Source of the DNA: Leptospira wolbachii serovar Codice str. CDC
Lineage (GTDB): Bacteria; Spirochaetota; Leptospiria; Leptospirales; Leptospiraceae
Reading direction: 5' to 3'
Assembly (NCBI RefSeq): GCF_000332515.2
Contig: NZ_AOGZ02000014.1
Location: 946,001-1,010,000 of the forward strand
Length of the DNA stretch: 64,000 nucleotides
In this document: piece by piece, positions 54,219 through 62,743 of the stretch
Layout of the letters: each line of letters begins with the position of its first letter
Position numbering within the stretch: position 1 is the stretch's first letter
Notes under the pieces: generated by a model
What the model was told of the DNA's origin: nothing
Database searches by the model: none
The model's input: only the letters and a program-made list of their open reading frames with translations
Made by a program: the position numbers and the translations under genes

Positions 54219-55037
54219 TCATTTGCCAGTAAACTTTGGTTCCCGCTTTTCTAAGATACTTTTTATCGTCTCCTTAAAGTCGTCCGAAATAAAGTTTCGG
54301 GCTTGAGATTCTGCTTCTTTTTTTAGGGCTCCATCGAGCTGTTTCCAAGAGTATAAATTCCTCTTTAATTCCTGTAAGGCGAGTGGTGCGGCTTTAGATA
54401 AAGATAAAGCAAGTTCCATAGCACGAGAATACACTTCCGTTTTGGGAACACTGTCAAGAGCTAAGCCAATTGTTTTTGCAAACTTACCATCAAAGGTTTC
54501 CCCAGTAAGTAAAAGTCTACCGCCTAAACTTTTTCCAAGTAGTTCCGGAGAAAGAAAACTAGAACCCATTCCAGGATGAATCCCTAGTCTTACAAAATTA
54601 AAGGAATACTTACCCTCTTCTGCAAAAATTCTGAGATCACAACCAAAGGTTAAGGAAAGACCGGCTCCAATGGCATGTCCATTGACGGCAGCAATAACAG
54701 GAATAGGGAGTTTACGAACGGATAAAAAGAAACCGTAGAATTTTCTCATATCACGCCTGTTTTGCGAGAATGATTTTTCAGAAAAAGATCGCAACAGATT
54801 TAAATCGCCACCAGCGCAAAACACATCTTTACGACCAGAGATGATAACTGCTCTTGGTAGGACTTTTTCTTTTTTAATGGAATGGATTACATCTGCAAAC
54901 TCTTCCCCCATTTTCCAGGTCATGGAGTTGCGGGAAGTAGGATTGTTTAAGAAGATGGAAACGATTTTTCCATCTTCGGTTTCACGGGATTCAATTTCTA
55001 GGAATTCATACTCTTTGGATTCAAATCGCGATTTCAT
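54219..55037 (-). CDS. Enoyl-CoA hydratase/isomerase-family protein
   Basis: A 272-residue crotonase-fold protein with FCAGGDLN for the oxyanion hole and NGHAIGAGLSLTFGCDLRI in the second half. The catalytic Glu pair of true hydratases is not clear: the first position is replaced in GIHPGMGSS, so it may be an isomerase or another crotonase. Leptospira uses fatty acids as main carbon source, so a beta-oxidation role is likely. The start overlaps the upstream unknown gene by 17 nt. Confidence 0.85.
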   Translation of the reverse strand: MKSRFESKEYEFLEIESRETEDGKIVSIFLNNPTSRNSMTWKMGEEFADVIHSIKKEKVLPRAVIISGRKDVFCAGGDLNLLRSFSEKSFSQNRRDMRKFYGFFLSVRKLPIPVIAAVNGHAIGAGLSLTFGCDLRIFAEEGKYSFNFVRLGIHPGMGSSFLSPELLGKSLGGRLLLTGETFDGKFAKTIGLALDSVPKTEVYSRAMELALSLSKAAPLALQELKRNLYSWKQLDGALKKEAESQARNFISDDFKETIKSILEKREPKFTGK

Positions 55038-55587
55038 CTATCTGAAAGGATTCGTACCAGGCTTTATCTTGTAAAGATAAAGGTTTGTTTCCGATCTCCA
55101 TATTTTCAAAGTAGTTGAGTAGTATTTCTAGGTGTTGAGATTCCAAATCTTGATTGGGAAGAGCTGCATCAATCCCTTTACTCACCAAAACTTCAGCTCT
55201 AATTTTGTCTTTGTAATGGTCTGGTTTTCCGCTGAAGATCAAATGAGCAGAGATTAGGTCAAAACGGATGGTATCTATGATTCTCTGAAGAGACTCCTCA
55301 GATTCTAAGAAATAACGCGAGGCCACTTCGGTTTGGAAATAATCTCCCCAAGTGATGAGATCTGGAATAGATCCTGTGCGTTCCAAAATTTTCTTTTGGG
55401 TTTCCTCATCCGTATACAGAGAACCCGCAAATCGTTCCACAATGGCATGCAATTCGGTTAGGATGGCTAATTTCTCCGGACTGAGAAGGCCTTGTCGGAT
55501 CATTGGCATAAGTTCAGGATTTACATGTTTTGGGAGAGTTAGTTCCATATACTTCCCATTTCGGCGAATTCTGGCATTTCCTAGCAC
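55021..55587 (-). CDS. Conserved hypothetical protein
   Basis: A 188-residue soluble protein. Start GTG 55587 with GAGG five nt upstream is preferred to TTG 55623, which has none; ATG 55548 is another option. It is helical and acidic (ELHAIVERFAGSLYTDEET, SKGIDAALPNQDL) with no recognised motif. It is divergent from the PilZ-like gene across paired palindromes and co-directional with the enoyl-CoA hydratase gene. Confidence 0.7.
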   Translation of the reverse strand: MLGNARIRRNGKYMELTLPKHVNPELMPMIRQGLLSPEKLAILTELHAIVERFAGSLYTDEETQKKILERTGSIPDLITWGDYFQTEVASRYFLESEESLQRIIDTIRFDLISAHLIFSGKPDHYKDKIRAEVLVSKGIDAALPNQDLESQHLEILLNYFENMEIGNKPLSLQDKAWYESFQIDEIAI

Positions 55588-55600
55588 ATTTTCCTCACTT

Positions 55601-55637
55601 GAAAATCGATTTTCGCCTTTCAAAAATCGATAATTTT
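55601..55637. promoter_or_regulatory. Two ATCGAT palindromes 21 bp apart in a divergent promoter
   Basis: GAAAATCGATTTTC (55601-55614) is a perfect 14-bp palindrome. A second ATCGAT with near-symmetric flanks (AAAATCGATAATTTT, 55623-55637) is centred 21 bp away, two helix turns. It fits a dimeric regulator controlling both divergent genes. Confidence 0.45.
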
Positions 55638-55640
55638 AGT

Positions 55641-56930
55641 ATGGCGATCGGCAGAACAGATTCGATGCAGGAACTCATAACGATCTTAGAATCGTTATTT
55701 GAAGAAACCATCATTGGGTCGGATGTCAATATCGTAAAACATCTCTTTTACTACCTAAAAGCCGATAACAGAGAATTTGAATTTATCTACGAAGAAGAGA
55801 CACTCGTTGCTGCCGTAGAAGAAATCGAATCTCATACAGTCACTCTCATGATTCCCGATTTAGTGGAACAAGGGTCAAGGCGAGCTCGGGTTCGTTTTGA
55901 AGTCATGAATATCAACTACCAATTTGAGGTAGTGATTCTCGATATCCAAAAAGAAAAAACAGTCATTAAAACTCCTACCGAGTTACAGTCCTACCAATTA
56001 AGGACAAACAAACGTATTCCCGTAGATGATTTGTTTATGAACTTTATCATTTTGTTCAGGAGTTTGACAGGTGGATCTCGTGAGGTAGGAAAAAATCTCT
56101 ACGCAGAAAGCCGGTTCCCTCACCTAATGAAAGAAGTACGAAAGGATAGACCCGATAGCAAACTCATTAACGTAATGTTAACAGAAGCTATTGAACGTAT
56201 TTCCAAAGACTATGAGATTCATTTTTTTCAACCAGAGGAAAAACTAAATGAATATGAAGACTTTGTAAAAAAAACTATCCTCCGAACTGGTAAATCAATT
56301 TATATCCCTGATTGCAATCGAATCACTTCTTATATCAATGATCCGCAAGATGAGGTTCTCTTCAACTACCATAATGAACACAAAGAAATGACAAAGGAAT
56401 TTGGGGCAGAGTTTGCTTTGGATTTTTTTGAATCCATGCGTAAACACGAATCTCGCGACTTTTATGTTTCTTATGTAATCACACCCATTCGATTGTATGA
56501 GGATGTGGTAGGATACATCAAAGTATATTCTACGGCCATGGAACGGTTTACCATCTCACAAAACCAAGCGGTATATATTTTTGAACTAGCAGAGATTATT
56601 AGTTATGTGTTTACAAAAATTGCTATCCAACATGGAAGTTATGAAACCATGCAATCGACTACAAAGGTTGTGGATATATCTCTCGATGGTCTTCTTTTTG
56701 AAATCTACGACAAACGTCTGTTTCAATATCTAAAACGACACAATATCATTAAAATGTTTATTCCATTAAATAAGGAACGTACCATGATCATCAGAGGAGA
56801 AATCATTCGATTTTTAGATAGAGGAGATCATTACCATCTAGGGGTAAACTATTTCAGTTCGGCCCCAGATGATATGTTACATTTAGAATCTTATCTTTTC
56901 GAAAAGAGTATGAAAATTCTCTCAGAATGA
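55641..56930 (+). CDS. GAF-like/PilZ-like signalling protein
   Basis: A 429-residue protein starting at ATG 55641 (MAIGRTDSMQEL). Residues about 20-120 resemble a YcgR-type N-terminal domain, about 175-320 a GAF-like domain (VMLTEAIERISKDYEIHFF; YVITPIRLYEDVVGYIKVYS), and the last about 90 a PilZ-like domain (KVVDISLDGLLFEI; IIRGEIIRFLDRGDHYHLG), which in other proteins binds cyclic di-GMP. The R-x-x-x-R part of a typical PilZ is not evident. It may belong to the Leptospira-wide family DUF1577, by recollection. Its role in motility or surface regulation is inference. Confidence 0.65.
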   Translation: MAIGRTDSMQELITILESLFEETIIGSDVNIVKHLFYYLKADNREFEFIYEEETLVAAVEEIESHTVTLMIPDLVEQGSRRARVRFEVMNINYQFEVVILDIQKEKTVIKTPTELQSYQLRTNKRIPVDDLFMNFIILFRSLTGGSREVGKNLYAESRFPHLMKEVRKDRPDSKLINVMLTEAIERISKDYEIHFFQPEEKLNEYEDFVKKTILRTGKSIYIPDCNRITSYINDPQDEVLFNYHNEHKEMTKEFGAEFALDFFESMRKHESRDFYVSYVITPIRLYEDVVGYIKVYSTAMERFTISQNQAVYIFELAEIISYVFTKIAIQHGSYETMQSTTKVVDISLDGLLFEIYDKRLFQYLKRHNIIKMFIPLNKERTMIIRGEIIRFLDRGDHYHLGVNYFSSAPDDMLHLESYLFEKSMKILSE

Positions 56931-58085
56931 TCCCGATTGTTTTTCTGCGAGTCGGATGGCATTCAATAAATCTTCTGATAAAGTAGTTTCCCCAGTATAG
57001 TAGAGGCGTAATAATTTCCCGTGTTCTACAAGTTTGTCTCTATATTCTGTTTCTTTGATAGAACCACGTGTTTCTTTCCATTTTAAGTGATAAAACTCAC
57101 AAGCAAGTTTATGAAGGTAATAATCGGATTTTCTTAAAGAGTAGGCTTTCTTTAAATATTCCTCAGAACGTTCGGCCCACTCCTCTCTTTTTTTCCTTCC
57201 ATCAACGCCGGTATCTGCCATATTCGAATGAAGAAGATTTAAAAAGGAAGTTTCAAAACTATACAACCAAACTTCATAATTTTTTGGATAAAGATTACGT
57301 GCCTCTTTGGCAACTTGCGGCATCAGATCCAATTGTTTTTTATTTTCTTTACCTTCTACTTTGAAATAGAAAGTCAAAAATCGCAAATAATCTACTAGGA
57401 ATAACAATCGTTCTTGGGCATTTGAAAATCGTTCTCTGTTTTTCCAAGCCATAGAATATTCAAAGGCAGTAGACACATACCCTTCTCCATCTTTCCAGTG
57501 GGCCTTCCCAAGTGCATAATGAGAATCAGGGGAACCTTGATCAAGAGATACCGAATGTTTGTACATTCGAAGTGCTTCTTCCATTTGACCTTTCGCAAAA
57601 TAATGATCACCTTGTTTTTTTGCCATAAAGGCTTCATCGTATTTGGTTGTATCAAGTAGTCTTGCAGCTGTTACTGGACGGTCTTCAATCAACCTTAGAT
57701 ATCCTTCTCCCCGGACTTGCCACCCAAAAAAAGTGGTTTGGTATACGGACTTCACAGTGATCATCCCCACAATGTTCCCATCTCGGAATGTTTTGTGGTC
57801 TTGGTTCTTTTCTAGTAGATATAAAATTTGTCCAACGCGAATTCCCTTAGGATCGGCGACTTTGATTGTGACCGTATCCGGTCTTGTATCCACTTCTAAT
57901 TCTTGGGAAAGTGTATCCACTTCATAATAACTAGCTTTTTCGATTCCCACAACCTCACCTACAACAATCATACGCAGTGGGTCAAGAGAGGCTTGACTAC
58001 GGAAGGCAAAGGCCATTCGATCCGACGAGGACTGAGCCAGGATTGCCGTTACAAAAAATATACTGAGCAGAAAGGATCGGAACAT
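56922..58085 (-). CDS. Exported TPR-containing protein
   Basis: A 387-residue protein. The signal peptide (MFRSFLLSIFFVTAILAQSS) is followed by a beta-rich domain (VGEVVGIEKASYYEVDTLSQ; IRVGQILYLLEKNQD), then TPR-like repeats (GDHYFAKGQMEEALRMYKHS, SHYALGKAHWKDGEGYV). The TPR part may scaffold periplasmic partners. No lipobox. The 3' end overlaps the convergent PilZ-like gene by 9 nt. Confidence 0.8.
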   Translation of the reverse strand: MFRSFLLSIFFVTAILAQSSSDRMAFAFRSQASLDPLRMIVVGEVVGIEKASYYEVDTLSQELEVDTRPDTVTIKVADPKGIRVGQILYLLEKNQDHKTFRDGNIVGMITVKSVYQTTFFGWQVRGEGYLRLIEDRPVTAARLLDTTKYDEAFMAKKQGDHYFAKGQMEEALRMYKHSVSLDQGSPDSHYALGKAHWKDGEGYVSTAFEYSMAWKNRERFSNAQERLLFLVDYLRFLTFYFKVEGKENKKQLDLMPQVAKEARNLYPKNYEVWLYSFETSFLNLLHSNMADTGVDGRKKREEWAERSEEYLKKAYSLRKSDYYLHKLACEFYHLKWKETRGSIKETEYRDKLVEHGKLLRLYYTGETTLSEDLLNAIRLAEKQSGSF

Positions 58086-58125
58086 CTGGTTTAAAGATCG
58101 ACCAAAAGAGATTGTCTCGTAGCAG

Positions 58126-58157
58126 AAAAAAGGAAAATCCCCACCGAGGAGGTGGGG
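58126..58157 (-). terminator. Terminator of the acylase transcript
   Basis: On the minus strand CCCCACC, loop TCCTC and GGTGGGG are followed by a T-rich tail. It lies just after the penicillin acylase stop. Confidence 0.8.
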
Positions 58158-58169
58158 AAATTTAGAAAT

Positions 58170-60647
58170 TTAACGTGGTCGAAATTCCAATCGGAACCTA
58201 CCCTCTCCCACTTGTTCTTTCGAATAGAGAATTTTTCTATGAACCCCATTGATATAATCGTCTACCAAGTTTCCATAAAAAGGACTGGCTAGGTTTCCAC
58301 TATTGCCAATGGGAAGTTGAGTGACAGACTCTTCAAAACGACCATAATCTATCACACGTCTTTTGGAAGGTCCAGAAAAGGCAGTCCAATCTTCCTTCAT
58401 CAATTTGTATTTCAAATTGTTCACAACCTCAGCTCCCCCAGAAGAAGGAAGAGGACCGATATCAAATATCCCACCTATCACTGGCAATACGCCAAGTGGA
58501 TGTGGGTGTTTGATTTTATACAAATTTTTCCAAGTCCAAAGACTTGGGGAGGCAGATAGATGTTTTTCCAAATACCTTCCCGTTTCTTCGATCGATCTTT
58601 TCAAAATATCTTCCCTTGATTCAGTGATCCCTTCTGTTCGTAGGTCGTCCCAAAAAGTCGAGTCAGGGTTCCGCACAAAACGACGGTAAGCATTCCAATA
58701 TTCAGCAATATCTCCGTATAACTCAAAATTGGTGGGTCCCATTTCGTCGATTAATAACTCACGAAGAGTGATGTAAAAAAATACATCGTAAACAGCAGCA
58801 CCTTGCGATTCTGGGAAATGTTCAAAGTTCCAAGTTTTTAAGATCCCTAATACTTTTTTTCCATTCGGCGTTTTGGCATCCTTTACAGAGGACAAAATAA
58901 GATCCAAATATTCTGGTGCAAAGGAAGATACGGTATCGTTCTGAATGGCCGCAAGTTCCTCCATACTCCACTTTTCTTTGGTTTCTAAAATCCCAACTAA
59001 CCTCTGGAAACGATCCGGTGGTTGCCAGTTCCCTTCTGGTTTTCCAAGGCCAGGAAGAGCCTTATTCGTAACTTGGTTATTGGCAGTGACAATGATTCCA
59101 TTTTTAGGATTGATAATCTTTGGATTGTTTTTTGCTGGAACATATCCAATTACATCGTTTTCTCCCGTAGAACCTTCTAAAATTTTACGTGGGTTTCCGG
59201 ACTTTAGAATCGGGAACCTTCCTACAGCATAGTAAGCAATGTTTCCACTTTTGTCCGCATAACTAAAATTAAGACCAGGAGCACCAATCATGGAAGATGC
59301 GGCATCTAGTTCTGTGAATGATTTTGATTTTCCCATTTGAAAGAGAACATCAAGGAGTGGGTTTTGTAAATGGTGGTGGGCCCAATACAAACTGACAGGC
59401 CGACCTTTGTATCCTACGATATGTTCTGTGATGAGTGGGCCATGGTTTGTGATTCCTACTTCAAATGGAATTTCTGCTCCATCTTTTTTTCGAATGGAGT
59501 CACGATAATAAGTCAGATCCTTCCAGCCAGTTCCAGTTTTGAATTTGTTCCCATCAATAGTTTCCATGTACAAATTCACATCGTCTTGTTCCAACATAGT
59601 CAGTCCCCATGCCTTGTCCCTGTTATGTGCAATTAGGGGGAAGGGAATGATGGACAAAAAGTATCCGTAGTTTTCATATCCTGGATACTCGATATAAGCT
59701 TCGTACCAAGCACCGGGATTGGATAGCGCGATGTGTGGGTCATTGGCAAGAACGGCCCCACCACTTTCGGATCGACTCGGACCCACAAGCCAAGAATTAC
59801 TTCCCTCCAAAGGTTCAATTGGCAACTGGAGTTGATTAACAAAAGAGACAAGTTGTTTAAGATTGAGAACATCGGATCCACCGGAATGATTTTGAATTGG
59901 ATTTAATTTTTCAAAATTCCGGTTTTCTGCCAACTTTTGAACACCAGGTTGTGTTTCCAAAATGGTGGCATTCGTTTCAAAATCATACCGAGGGAAAAGT
60001 TCGTTTGCCGAACGACCCTTTAACTCTGATTCCATGATGCTGTACAAACTGTCCGATTTAATTCCTTCGGCAAAGGAAAAACCCATATAAAATAGGAAGG
60101 AAATGGCATCGATCCTATCAAATGGTTTGGGTTTGATTCCAAGAATTGTGTATTCGATTGGTAGATTGTCTTCAGAAAGAAAATGATTCACACCATCCAA
60201 AAACCAATCTAACTGATTCCATGCTTCTGGATAAATATGTTCCTTTTGGTCGGCATATTCTTCTGCCGTTTTTTTCAAAAGAAGAGACTTTAGAAACTGA
60301 TCGGTAGGAATCAGTTTATCACCAAAAATTTCCGTGAGTTCTCCTTTTCCTATCCGCCTTTGTAATTCCATTTGGAAAATCCGATCTTGCGCCATGGTAT
60401 AACCTAATGCAAAGTAGGCGGATTTGGCATCACCAGCAACAATATGAGGAATCCCAGCACCGTCCCGGATCACAGTCACTTTGGATGTAAGTTTGTCTGA
60501 AACAATCTCACCTTGGTAGTTCGGAGCTTTTAAGGATACAAGTCCCCAAAACAAAAGATGTAGGGTGACAGGAAGGGTTAGGATAAAAAGTAGAAAGAGA
60601 CTTAAAATAGGTCTCTTTCTTATAAAGGTTTTGGTTTTTTCTAACAT
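58170..60647 (-). CDS. Penicillin acylase-family N-terminal nucleophile hydrolase
   Basis: An 825-residue protein with an N-terminal membrane or signal segment (ILSLFLLFILTLPVTLHLLFW). The family order is visible: the alpha-chain start (VTVIRDGAGIPHIVAGDAK; YTMAQDRIFQMEL), then the beta-chain start with the likely nucleophile Ser in GSNSWLVG, after an autocleaved spacer, then LANDPHIALSNPG. The Asn-type oxyanion residue and Arg cannot be placed exactly. Members hydrolyse amide bonds of penicillins or of acyl-homoserine lactones or related molecules; the natural substrate here is unknown. It follows the 400-residue gene by 3 nt. Confidence 0.9.
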   Translation of the reverse strand: MLEKTKTFIRKRPILSLFLLFILTLPVTLHLLFWGLVSLKAPNYQGEIVSDKLTSKVTVIRDGAGIPHIVAGDAKSAYFALGYTMAQDRIFQMELQRRIGKGELTEIFGDKLIPTDQFLKSLLLKKTAEEYADQKEHIYPEAWNQLDWFLDGVNHFLSEDNLPIEYTILGIKPKPFDRIDAISFLFYMGFSFAEGIKSDSLYSIMESELKGRSANELFPRYDFETNATILETQPGVQKLAENRNFEKLNPIQNHSGGSDVLNLKQLVSFVNQLQLPIEPLEGSNSWLVGPSRSESGGAVLANDPHIALSNPGAWYEAYIEYPGYENYGYFLSIIPFPLIAHNRDKAWGLTMLEQDDVNLYMETIDGNKFKTGTGWKDLTYYRDSIRKKDGAEIPFEVGITNHGPLITEHIVGYKGRPVSLYWAHHHLQNPLLDVLFQMGKSKSFTELDAASSMIGAPGLNFSYADKSGNIAYYAVGRFPILKSGNPRKILEGSTGENDVIGYVPAKNNPKIINPKNGIIVTANNQVTNKALPGLGKPEGNWQPPDRFQRLVGILETKEKWSMEELAAIQNDTVSSFAPEYLDLILSSVKDAKTPNGKKVLGILKTWNFEHFPESQGAAVYDVFFYITLRELLIDEMGPTNFELYGDIAEYWNAYRRFVRNPDSTFWDDLRTEGITESREDILKRSIEETGRYLEKHLSASPSLWTWKNLYKIKHPHPLGVLPVIGGIFDIGPLPSSGGAEVVNNLKYKLMKEDWTAFSGPSKRRVIDYGRFEESVTQLPIGNSGNLASPFYGNLVDDYINGVHRKILYSKEQVGEGRFRLEFRPR

Positions 60648-60650
60648 AGT

Positions 60651-61853
60651 TTACTGCAATGATTTAATTTGACGAATGCGATTTTGTTTGTCGGCCGAAT
60701 CCCAAGCTGCATTCGAGAAGGATTCCACTTTATAAAACTTTGTTTTGTATTCATCCTTATAAGGGATGACAAGCTCTCGGTCCGGTTCTGTTGTTTTTGC
60801 CGCCTGGATTTTACGAAGCCCTTCGGCACCTTGATTGAACCACTCTGGATCAATTGGTAAATTCACACGGTGGCCTCTAAAAGATGTGGCGAGAAATGGA
60901 CCGTCCAAATCTTTATCACGAAGGATTTTACCATAAAAAGTAAATTCTACTTCATTGGAACCAGAAACTAAATCACCATCATACATAGCATAGGCGACGT
61001 ATTCTCCGTTCTTTTCGTCCTTTAAATTCGCCTCCAAATGGTATTTCCCTTTTTTATACACATTCACAACAGCACGTACAATGAGGGAACCATCTTGTAA
61101 GGAATCAGAAAAAACTCCGTTAAATTCAGCAGGGATAGATGGACTGGAAAAAAAACTAGAGGTGAGAGTGGTTTTAAGATTCTCAGGTCCATAGGTAATT
61201 TCTGCAACGAGAGACATTTGGCCCCAATCTGGTTTTTGCGGCTTCCAAGAAAAAGTAAAAATATTATCTCCTCTTGTTTGGTCTCCATCTGTTCCATTGT
61301 CATTGACTGATGCACTAACAACTCCAAACCTTTGGCCTTCCCATTCTTTAAATACTTGGTGAGAATCGATGGATACTTTCACACGATTCCTTGCTTTGTC
61401 GCGACATTCTAAAGTCACGTACATCATGTCTTTATTTCCAATGACGGCCCAAGTTTTTGGTTGGAATAAACATACGTAACCAGTTGGTTCGTTCGTTTTT
61501 GGATCAATGGAATAATCAGGTGAGGTTTCAATGATAAAGGGAAATGCTAAGTCATGATTTAAAATAGACATAGGCCTGGAAAACGGAGGGTATTCTGACC
61601 ATTCTAAATACTTTTCGAGAATATATTCGGGAGTGGCTCCATCATCGGGAATCCCACTGGATCCATCAGAACCACTTCCAGAAGTATCATCACCTTGCGT
61701 TGGATCAGAGCTGCTTGCCATCCGTTCTTGTCTGGCTTTTTCTCTAGCATCTTGATCAGAACCCGCATTATCCTTAAATAAAAAGAAGATAAGGCCAATC
61801 ACAACCAATATAACAACTGCTAGATACACACCGTATCTACGAATTAAATCCAT
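60651..61853 (-). CDS. Single-TM protein with acidic low-complexity linker and beta-rich domain
   Basis: A 400-residue protein: one N-terminal TM (YGVYLAVVILVVIGLIFFLF), then a Ser/Gly/Asp-rich linker (SDPTQGDDTSGSGSDGSSG), then a beta-rich extracytoplasmic domain (ATPEYILEKYLEWSEYPPF; YHLEANLKDEKNGEYVAYAM). I do not recognise the domain. It is in the same unit as the acylase gene (3-nt gap), so the two may act together at the envelope. Confidence 0.75.
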   Translation of the reverse strand: MDLIRRYGVYLAVVILVVIGLIFFLFKDNAGSDQDAREKARQERMASSSDPTQGDDTSGSGSDGSSGIPDDGATPEYILEKYLEWSEYPPFSRPMSILNHDLAFPFIIETSPDYSIDPKTNEPTGYVCLFQPKTWAVIGNKDMMYVTLECRDKARNRVKVSIDSHQVFKEWEGQRFGVVSASVNDNGTDGDQTRGDNIFTFSWKPQKPDWGQMSLVAEITYGPENLKTTLTSSFFSSPSIPAEFNGVFSDSLQDGSLIVRAVVNVYKKGKYHLEANLKDEKNGEYVAYAMYDGDLVSGSNEVEFTFYGKILRDKDLDGPFLATSFRGHRVNLPIDPEWFNQGAEGLRKIQAAKTTEPDRELVIPYKDEYKTKFYKVESFSNAAWDSADKQNRIRQIKSLQ

Positions 61854-61923
61854 ACGCTCCCATCCTTTTGTTTTGTAAAACGGATAAGAGCCTTGTCGGT
61901 TTTGGAACTATGTAAAGTAAAAT

Positions 61924-62580
61924 TTAAATAGAAAGAAGACTGGCAACGGTTTCAGAAATCATACTTTGTGTTGGGACTGGCATAGATTTCCAATCTTCAT
62001 AGTAACGGTACACTGATCGTGAATACTCTGGAATGCCTCCAAACCGTTTATAACCACCCAGTCCTGCGTTATAAGATAATAGTGCCGCCTCCACCGAATC
62101 AGTTCTTTCCAAAAGATAATTCATATACAAAACACCGAGATACAAATTAGTTTCTGGATCATATAAATCTTTTTCAGAGGAAAAAGGAATTCCTTCTTTT
62201 TTAGCCAACCACTTTGCTGTGGCCGGCATCACTTGCATCAGGCCGAGAGCTCCTTTATGAGACTTGGCTCGTTTGTGAAATTGAGATTCTGTATGCACAA
62301 GACCTACCAAAAATCCTAATTTATCATAACGTTCTTGTTTTTTCCCTGCCGGAAAACGCAGGTTCAGAGAGGCCCGCTCCATAAGAGAAACAAGTTCCGA
62401 TCTCTCCTGGGAAGAAAGGTTTGGGCGGTATTTGGAAATATAAACTTCCAATTTTCTTTTGGAAGATTCGTTTCGAACCGTGAGTCCTGCCGAACTAATC
62501 TTTCCATAAGATTCTGTAAGAAAGACTAAGACCAGAAGGCTGGTTCCTAGGATTTGGATGAGTGGGTTTCTTTTTCGCAT
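61924..62580 (-). CDS. Soluble lytic transglycosylase (SLT family)
   Basis: A 218-residue protein starting at ATG 62580 with AGAGGA upstream. An N-terminal signal segment (LIQILGTSLLVLVFLTESYG) is followed by the SLT domain with the catalytic Glu98 (GLVHTESQFH), GALGLMQVMPATAKWL and LLSYNAGLGGYKRFG. It cleaves peptidoglycan glycan strands. The longer frame to 62721 starts inside the repeat-bearing region and is unsupported. Confidence 0.9.
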   Translation of the reverse strand: MRKRNPLIQILGTSLLVLVFLTESYGKISSAGLTVRNESSKRKLEVYISKYRPNLSSQERSELVSLMERASLNLRFPAGKKQERYDKLGFLVGLVHTESQFHKRAKSHKGALGLMQVMPATAKWLAKKEGIPFSSEKDLYDPETNLYLGVLYMNYLLERTDSVEAALLSYNAGLGGYKRFGGIPEYSRSVYRYYEDWKSMPVPTQSMISETVASLLSI

Positions 62581-62605
62581 TGGGTCCTCTTGGGGGAGAC
62601 TTTTA

Positions 62606-62677
62606 TTTGTGCATCGCACAATAAGTCCAGAATTTCCCAGCGACCTGCACAGGCAAGCCAAATTTTGTGCATCGCAC
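62606..62677. repeat. Two copies of a TTTGTGC-ATC-GCAC palindromic motif
   Basis: TTTGTGCATCGCAC occurs at 62606-62619 and 62664-62677, 58 nt apart. The first is a perfect inverted repeat TTGTGC-ATC-GCACAA; the second has an imperfect 8-bp arm. They lie between the transglycosylase and the divergent sensor gene, so they may be binding sites for one regulator. Confidence 0.55.
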
Positions 62678-62743
62678 CAAAGGGAAACGACAGAAAAAAC
62701 GAAATGCTTGCCTAAAGTCAAACATCAAGGATTTCTGGATTGC

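Noticed and set aside
62581..62721. Longer start for the transglycosylase at 62721
   Set aside because: The extra 47 residues have no signal sequence, and the repeats and Shine-Dalgarno support ATG 62580.
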